Below are positions 60,102 through 64,000 of a DNA stretch of 64,000 nucleotides, in pieces. The position numbers and the translations under genes are program-made. The notes beneath the pieces are model-generated. The model was given only the letters and a program-made list of their open reading frames with translations. It was not told where the DNA came from and made no database searches. Location: assembly GCF_042096055.1 (NCBI RefSeq), contig NZ_JBELMH010000005.1:1-64000 (forward strand), in the 5' to 3' direction. Source of the DNA: Citreimonas sp042096055 (GTDB lineage Bacteria > Pseudomonadota > Alphaproteobacteria > Rhodobacterales > Rhodobacteraceae). Positions within the stretch are counted from its first letter, which is position 1; every line of letters begins with the position of its first letter.

Positions 60102-60998
60102 TCAACCATGCCTGCCCAGACCAGTTCCGTGCTTCACCTCGTTGCGAACCTGGCCCCAGGCCAGCAGTGTGAAGATGGCCGTGCCGCCGATCACGTTGCC
60201 GGCCAAGACCGGAAGGAAGAAGCCCAGCACGCCGACGCCGATGCCGATCTCGCCGATCATCAGCAGGTATCCCATCTCGACCGAGCCGGCGATGATGTGG
60301 GTGAAGTCGCCCACCGCGATCAGCCAGGTGAAGGTCAGCACGATGAAGAAGGCGTTGCCCTCGGCCGAGGGCATCATCCAAACGATGGCAGCCACCAGCA
60401 TCCCGGCCGGCAGCGCGCGGACGAAGCTTTCGCCGGGCGCCATCTCGACCGCGTGTTTCGAGATCTGCACGAACGCATCCTTGACCTCGGGGCTGATGAC
60501 GGGCGTCTGCGACAGGAAGCCGGCCGCGATCATCGTGCCCACCACGTTCGCCGCCAGCACGACGCCCCACAGGCGCAGCATGTCCATCAGGCATTGCCGT
60601 TCGGGCCGCGCGATGACCGGCAGGACGGTTGTGATCGTGTTCTCGGTGAACAGCTGCATCCGGCCGAAGATGACCACGATGAAGCCGAGGCTGTAGCCGA
60701 AATTCTCGAGCAGGAAGGACGACGGCTGGTTTGGCAGATGCCGGCGCAGGATCGCCTCGCCCAGCACAGACAGGCCCATCAGGATGCCCGCCGCCGTAGC
60801 CGAGAAGATCAGCGAACTCATCGGCCGGCGCAGCTCTTCCTCGCCGTCGCGGCGCACGACCTCGTAGATCAGCCGCGCCGACAGCCGCGTCGCGTTCGAG
60901 ACCGAGTCTTCCTCGCGGTCGTGGCGGACCGCGTTGTCGTTGTCGCGCGGATCGGCGTTGCCGGATTCCGGCGTACCTTCGGAACCGTCGGGGCTCAT
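60102..60998 (-). CDS. Formate/nitrite transporter (FNT) family protein
   Basis: A 298-residue membrane protein: a 45-residue charged cytoplasmic N terminus and six helices of the FNT fold. Landmarks: MSSLIFSATAAGILMGLSVL, FGRMQLFTENTITTVLPVIA (the omega-loop region with the Thr/Glu-Asn motif) and GNVIGGTAIFTLLAWGQV. This subgroup, often annotated YfdC-like, has no proven substrate. ATG at 60998 follows GAGGAGAAAG. An EcfG-like site (GGTT form) lies about 180 bases upstream. Confidence 0.88.
   Translation of the reverse strand: MSPDGSEGTPESGNADPRDNDNAVRHDREEDSVSNATRLSARLIYEVVRRDGEEELRRPMSSLIFSATAAGILMGLSVLGEAILRRHLPNQPSSFLLENFGYSLGFIVVIFGRMQLFTENTITTVLPVIARPERQCLMDMLRLWGVVLAANVVGTMIAAGFLSQTPVISPEVKDAFVQISKHAVEMAPGESFVRALPAGMLVAAIVWMMPSAEGNAFFIVLTFTWLIAVGDFTHIIAGSVEMGYLLMIGEIGIGVGVLGFFLPVLAGNVIGGTAIFTLLAWGQVRNEVKHGTGLGRHG
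60104..60128 (-). promoter_or_regulatory. EcfG-like promoter for the GSP39-type SDR and GH13 genes
   Basis: Minus strand GGAAC (60128-60124), N16, GGTT (60107-60104), 48 bases ahead of the ATG at 60056. It overlaps the last codons of the FNT gene. Confidence 0.6.
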
Positions 60999-61177
60999 GG
61001 CTTTCTCCTCGCGAGGGGGTGTCGCGGACGGCGCGGCGTGGCGGCGAACCGGCGTTCGCTCGGGTCGGTGGTGTCGACGAACATCTTCGGGCTCCGTGGC
61101 GGGGCGCGGGGCCCCTCTTGCGTCGGGCCAGGAGGCCCCGGCCGGCATGCGCGACCGTCGCGCGCCGTTCGCAGTGA

Positions 61178-61203
61178 AACCCGCCGGGCGTGGCAGGGGT
61201 TCC
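61178..61203 (-). promoter_or_regulatory. EcfG-like promoter for the FNT gene
   Basis: Minus strand GGAAC (61203-61199), N17, GGTT (61181-61178). The leader would be about 175 bases. Part of a 346-bp divergent intergenic region (60999-61344) that holds two such promoters and no gene I can support. Confidence 0.55.
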
Positions 61204-61247
61204 CATGCCGGCGCGTCACTCGGGCGCGTGGGGGGCGCCGCCGCGCC

Positions 61248-61273
61248 GGAACTTGCGCGCCCGCGTCCGCGTT
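61248..61273 (+). promoter_or_regulatory. EcfG-type promoter for the WLLWGGD protein
   Basis: GGAAC 61248-61252, N17, CGTT 61270-61273; start codons at 61345/61354 follow about 72-80 bases later. Confidence 0.8.
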
Positions 61274-61344
61274 TAGACGTCGACGTGAAGGTGCCGGCCG
61301 CGCAGGTTCGGCACCGGCCCACTGGCACGAACAGGCCGAGGACG

Positions 61345-61686
61345 ATGACCATCATGGCTTCCGAAACCCAGAAACCGGACCTGACACCGCCCCGCGACGT
61401 GGCCGATGCCGCGGCGCACGGGCTAGACCTTCGGCGCCGCTTCAAGCGCGGCGGGACGAACGTCGGCGTCGCCCGCGCCCGCGACCTGTCGAACCGGCGC
61501 AACCTGTCGCCCGACACGATCCGGCGCATGACCGCCTATTTCAAGCGGCACGCCGTCGACAAGGACGCGTCGGGCTTCGGTGACGACGACGATCCGTCGG
61601 CCGGCTACGTGGCATGGCTGCTCTGGGGCGGCGATCGCGGCCGCGAGTGGGCCGAGAAGAAGGCCCGCGAACTCGACGACGCCTGA
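61345..61686 (+). CDS. Small conserved protein with IAWLLWGGD-type motif
   Basis: A 110-113-residue cytoplasmic protein. A basic middle (LRRRFKRGGTNVGVARARDL) precedes an adaptor-like C-terminal half: TIRRMTAYFKRHAVDKDASG, then GYVAWLLWGGDRGREWAEKK. The VAWLLWGGDxGRxWA segment is one I associate with small proteins found in phage and mobile contexts, but there is no phage gene around. Two Met codons (61345, 61354) are possible; GAGG is close to the first. It has an EcfG-type promoter and is followed by a PRC-barrel protein gene 19 bp later. Confidence 0.75.
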   Translation: MTIMASETQKPDLTPPRDVADAAAHGLDLRRRFKRGGTNVGVARARDLSNRRNLSPDTIRRMTAYFKRHAVDKDASGFGDDDDPSAGYVAWLLWGGDRGREWAEKKARELDDA

Positions 61687-61705
61687 ACCGGCCAAGGGGG
61701 CCCCG

Positions 61706-62416
61706 ATGCTGCAATCCTTCCAAGACCTGATGAACCGCAGCCTGTCGACCGACGGCGGCAAGGCGAAACTGCGCGAGGCGTTCTTCGATCCCGGTTCCGG
61801 GCTGGTTCGCTATCTCGCCGTCGAGATCGGCGGTTGGCTCGACACGACCGAGGTTCTGGTCGAGGCCGATCGCCTGGCGCCGCCGCAAGAGGAGGGCCAG
61901 GCCTGGACGCTGCGGATCGCCGAGGCCGACCTCGAAGCCGCTCCGCGCTGGCATGAGGGCATGGCCGAGGACCGCGTCGACCTACGCGCCTGGCCGCCGG
62001 TGCTGGTGGGGCCTTTCGGGTCGACCTATTCGCCGCTTCTGATGTTCGAGCAGATGATCGCCGAACAGCGCGAACACGAATTGCCGCCCGCCCCCGACGG
62101 CGACAAGCTGGTCCGCCCGCTGGAGGAGATCGGAAGCTGGATGGGTCTGCCCGCCTTCTGCACCGACGGCGAGATCGGCACCGTCGCCGACCTGCTGTTC
62201 GAGACCGGCACCCACCGGGTCGTGAGCGTTGCCATCGCGCCCAAGACGGCGGTGTCGTCGCACAGCGACGACGAGGAAGCTTCGGACGGCACGACGGGCA
62301 TGGACGACCACGGCCGGATTCGCCTGCCGCTAACGGGCCTGCGCCACCGCCCCAAGCAGGGCACGCATCTGGTGTTCGACACCAGCCTGGAGGCGCTGAA
62401 CCTGGACCCGGCCTGA
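61706..62416 (+). CDS. PRC-barrel-domain protein
   Basis: A 236-residue soluble protein with two PRC-barrel-like units. The first (about 30-90) contains VRYLAVEIGGWLDTTEVLVE and the second (about 135-236) contains AFCTDGEIGTVADLLFETGT, THRVVSVAIAP and RIRLPLTGLRH. PRC-barrels occur in RimM, photosystem H subunits and many stress proteins; here they probably act as a protein-interaction module. The gene is close behind the WLLWGGD protein and is probably cotranscribed from the stress promoter at 61248. It converges on the csbD terminator. Confidence 0.82.
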   Translation: MLQSFQDLMNRSLSTDGGKAKLREAFFDPGSGLVRYLAVEIGGWLDTTEVLVEADRLAPPQEEGQAWTLRIAEADLEAAPRWHEGMAEDRVDLRAWPPVLVGPFGSTYSPLLMFEQMIAEQREHELPPAPDGDKLVRPLEEIGSWMGLPAFCTDGEIGTVADLLFETGTHRVVSVAIAPKTAVSSHSDDEEASDGTTGMDDHGRIRLPLTGLRHRPKQGTHLVFDTSLEALNLDPA

Positions 62417-62443
62417 CGGCCGACTTCGAACCCTATTGGCAAC

Positions 62444-62476
62444 AAAAAACCCCGCGGAAGATAATCCCGCGGGGTT
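62444..62476 (-). terminator. Intrinsic terminator of csbD
   Basis: Stem AACCCCGCGG / CCGCGGGGTT (62448-62457 with 62467-62476), followed on the minus strand by a TTTTTTG tract. It starts 24 bases past the csbD stop codon. The stem could also act on plus-strand transcripts. Confidence 0.85.
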
Positions 62477-62499
62477 CTTGATGTCGATCGGCAGACGCC

Positions 62500-62703
62500 T
62501 CAGGAGGCGTGGGTGCGCGACCAGTCGTCGACTTCGCGCTCGGCGTCGTCCTTCGAGCGGCCATAGCGCTCCTGCACGGCGCCGACCAGCTTGTCGCGGT
62601 CGCCTTCGATCGTGCGCAGGTCGTCGTCGGTCAGCTTGCCCCACTGACGCTTGGCCTCGCCCTGCATCTGCGTCCATTGGCCTTTGATCTGGTCCCAGTT
62701 CAT
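62500..62703 (-). CDS. csbD: CsbD-family stress protein
   Basis: A 67-residue acidic helical protein of the CsbD/YjbJ family, among the most abundant small stress proteins in bacteria, with unknown activity. The family core is clear: MNWDQIKGQWTQMQGEAKRQ then WGKLTDDDL and QERYGRSKDDAEREVDDW. ATG at 62703 has GGAGG six bases upstream. It has its own EcfG-type promoter, located at the end of the upstream phospholipase-D-like gene, and an intrinsic terminator. Confidence 0.94.
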   Translation of the reverse strand: MNWDQIKGQWTQMQGEAKRQWGKLTDDDLRTIEGDRDKLVGAVQERYGRSKDDAEREVDDWSRTHAS

Positions 62704-62736
62704 GGGTGCCTCCTTGGCTTTGTCGTTCAGTGACAA

Positions 62737-62761
62737 AACGTCTGGCCGGCGCCCGAGTTCC
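62737..62761 (-). promoter_or_regulatory. EcfG-type promoter for csbD
   Basis: Minus strand GGAAC (62761-62757), N16, CGTT (62740-62737), 34 bases ahead of the ATG. Confidence 0.84.
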
Positions 62762-62766
62762 TGTCG

Positions 62767-64000
62767 TCAGACCATCGATTCCGGAATGCCGGGCAGCGGG
62801 CGACCGATCTTCTGCGCGGGCGCGCGGTCGTGCGTCACCAGGAAACCGCGCCGGTCGTGCGGCGCGCAGGACAGGTTGTCGCCGCAGCGGCGCCGCCAAC
62901 TCGCGGCGGCCTTCCCGGGCAGGTGAAACGCGTCCTCGGGCGTCTCGCACAACCAATGGCAGAACGCGCGGTGACGCAGATACCGGACCGTTTCGGGGTT
63001 CTCGATCATCACGCCGGCCTCGGTGTCCCAGTTGAAGCTGCGCCCGTTGAGATTGGCCGAGGACACGATCGCGCTGGTGGTGTCGAAGATCGACACCTTG
63101 GCGTGCACGTAGATGATCGGCGATCCGGCGCTGGTGTCGCGGCCGTCCTGGTCGATCGTCTCGGGCCGGACGGGCGAGCCCATCGCGATCCGGTCGCCGA
63201 AGGCGTCCTCGAGAATGCCGAGGCATTTCGCCTGCAGGTACTCGCCGTACTTCGCGTCGGCCCCGGTGTTGCCGTAGAAGGCGATATCCTCGGGTGCTGC
63301 GGGCAGGATCAGGATCACCTCGAGCTCGGGGTTGTTGCGCCCGGCGGCCGCCAGTTCCTGCGCGAGGCCCGTGTCGCGGAAGAACTGCGTCTCGAGATAG
63401 ATCAGCTTCTCCGCCCGCCGGACCTGCGCCAGATGCGCGTCGCGCAGCGCGGTGACGAGCGGCTTGGGCCCGATGAACGGCATCGTCACCTTGCGCTTGC
63501 GCGACAGGGTCAGCAGCAGGTCATGGCTCGGCTCGGGCTTGCGCAGGCCGGCCGTGACGTCGAGGAACGTCTCGAGATGCCGCTGCGCCTCTTCGACGTA
63601 GCCGCGATCGGTCGTCATCACCTGCACATCGTGCCAGGTCTCGTCGCGGCTGCGGTGGTGGCCCTTGTCGTCGTAGCGCCGTTCGTTCAGGTCCAGCCCG
63701 CCGACGCACAGCGTCTCGCGGTCGAAGACGGCGATCTTCTGGTGGTGGGTCGCGGGCAGCATGTCGGCCGGAGGCCAGTGCGTGGCCTTCAGGTACCCGT
63801 CACGGTCGCGCTTCACGTGGGTGCGCAGGCCGGGCATCGTCGCGAGGATCTGCTCGCGCTCTATCAGGGGCTTTTCGTTCAGGCCGGCCAGGATGCGCTT
63901 CAGCCGCCGGCGCACGAAGGGCCACAGAACCAGCCGCAGCGGCCGGCCCACCCGCGACGGGTGGATTGCGGCCGTCACCTTCAGCGGCGCGTCGGGACCC
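62767..64000 (-). CDS. Phospholipase-D-like protein, 5' end outside window
   Basis: About 410 codons of a protein whose frame stays open to the window edge, so the true start lies beyond base 64000. Two HKD motifs are present: HHQKIAVFDRETLCVGGLDL and VHAKVSIFDTTSAIVSSANL, each with His, Lys and Asp in the catalytic spacing, followed by N-G-R-S in the second. This is the PLD/cardiolipin-synthase superfamily with both half-sites intact. No membrane helix is visible in this part. Role could be phospholipid hydrolysis or transfer. It lies directly upstream of csbD on the same strand. Confidence 0.88.
   Translation of the reverse strand, partial: GPDAPLKVTAAIHPSRVGRPLRLVLWPFVRRRLKRILAGLNEKPLIEREQILATMPGLRTHVKRDRDGYLKATHWPPADMLPATHHQKIAVFDRETLCVGGLDLNERRYDDKGHHRSRDETWHDVQVMTTDRGYVEEAQRHLETFLDVTAGLRKPEPSHDLLLTLSRKRKVTMPFIGPKPLVTALRDAHLAQVRRAEKLIYLETQFFRDTGLAQELAAAGRNNPELEVILILPAAPEDIAFYGNTGADAKYGEYLQAKCLGILEDAFGDRIAMGSPVRPETIDQDGRDTSAGSPIIYVHAKVSIFDTTSAIVSSANLNGRSFNWDTEAGVMIENPETVRYLRHRAFCHWLCETPEDAFHLPGKAAASWRRRCGDNLSCAPHDRRGFLVTHDRAPAQKIGRPLPGIPESMV

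Overview
The window is chromosomal DNA of a high-GC alphaproteobacterium, most likely a Rhodobacteraceae member. The evidence is the conserved neighbourhoods phoH-ybeY-corC-lnt-metK, aroA-cmk-rpsA and irr / fabA-fabB, an Irr-type Fur regulator beside fabA, and a SAM/SAH riboswitch ahead of metK. No rRNA, tRNA, CRISPR array, insertion sequence or prophage was seen. Five 100-N gaps interrupt the sequence. Three are flanked by identical 55-bp direct copies, so they are contig-overlap artefacts, and collapsing them restores the reading frames of tamB and a GMC dehydrogenase. The other two (14274-14373 in the 3' end of fabB, 18984-19083 near the start of tamB) hide unknown sequence.

Layout. 1-27 kb is mostly housekeeping: rpsA, cmk, aroA, trmB, metK, lnt, corC, ybeY, phoH, two small secreted paralogues, miaB, fabB, fabA, irr, the tamA-tamB outer-membrane assembly pair, and an RND efflux pair. 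27.7-41 kb is a dense set of small stress and envelope genes: a Rho_N-like protein, DUF4112, a host-attachment-like protein, YihY/BrkB, YqjD/YqjE/DUF3618-type membrane proteins, DUF1328, Dps, a single-domain response regulator, a Do-type protease, two AI-2E-type permeases (the second at 41-42 kb), and a TrkH/TrkA potassium system. 41-51 kb (minus strand) is a long run of overlapping genes. It encodes a Tat-exported gluconate-dehydrogenase-like small subunit, a GMC flavoprotein with a cysteine cluster, a dihaem cytochrome c, a monohaem cytochrome c, a haem-carrying CoxB, a fused CoxI-CoxIII, a small membrane protein and CtaG. Together these look like a complete periplasmic-substrate-to-oxygen chain. 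51-64 kb carries a sodium/solute symporter, an MscS channel, a Gfo/Idh/MocA oxidoreductase, three SDRs, MgtC, a GH13 glucosidase, an FNT channel, a PRC-barrel protein, CsbD and a phospholipase-D-like protein cut by the window edge.

The unifying observation is regulatory. I find 19 intergenic or gene-end sites of the form GGAAC-N16/17-(C/G)GTT, correctly oriented ahead of the RND operon and almost every transcription unit in the 27.7-40 kb and 51-63 kb blocks, including the respiratory cluster. This is the promoter type of the alphaproteobacterial general stress sigma factor EcfG. At least three divergent pairs are arranged back to back. The window therefore appears to hold a physically clustered general-stress regulon that includes a dedicated dehydrogenase-oxidase chain. 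The oxidase of that chain lacks the canonical K-channel lysine and two D-channel asparagines. No ecfG, nepR or phyR gene is visible here, so the regulator must lie elsewhere.
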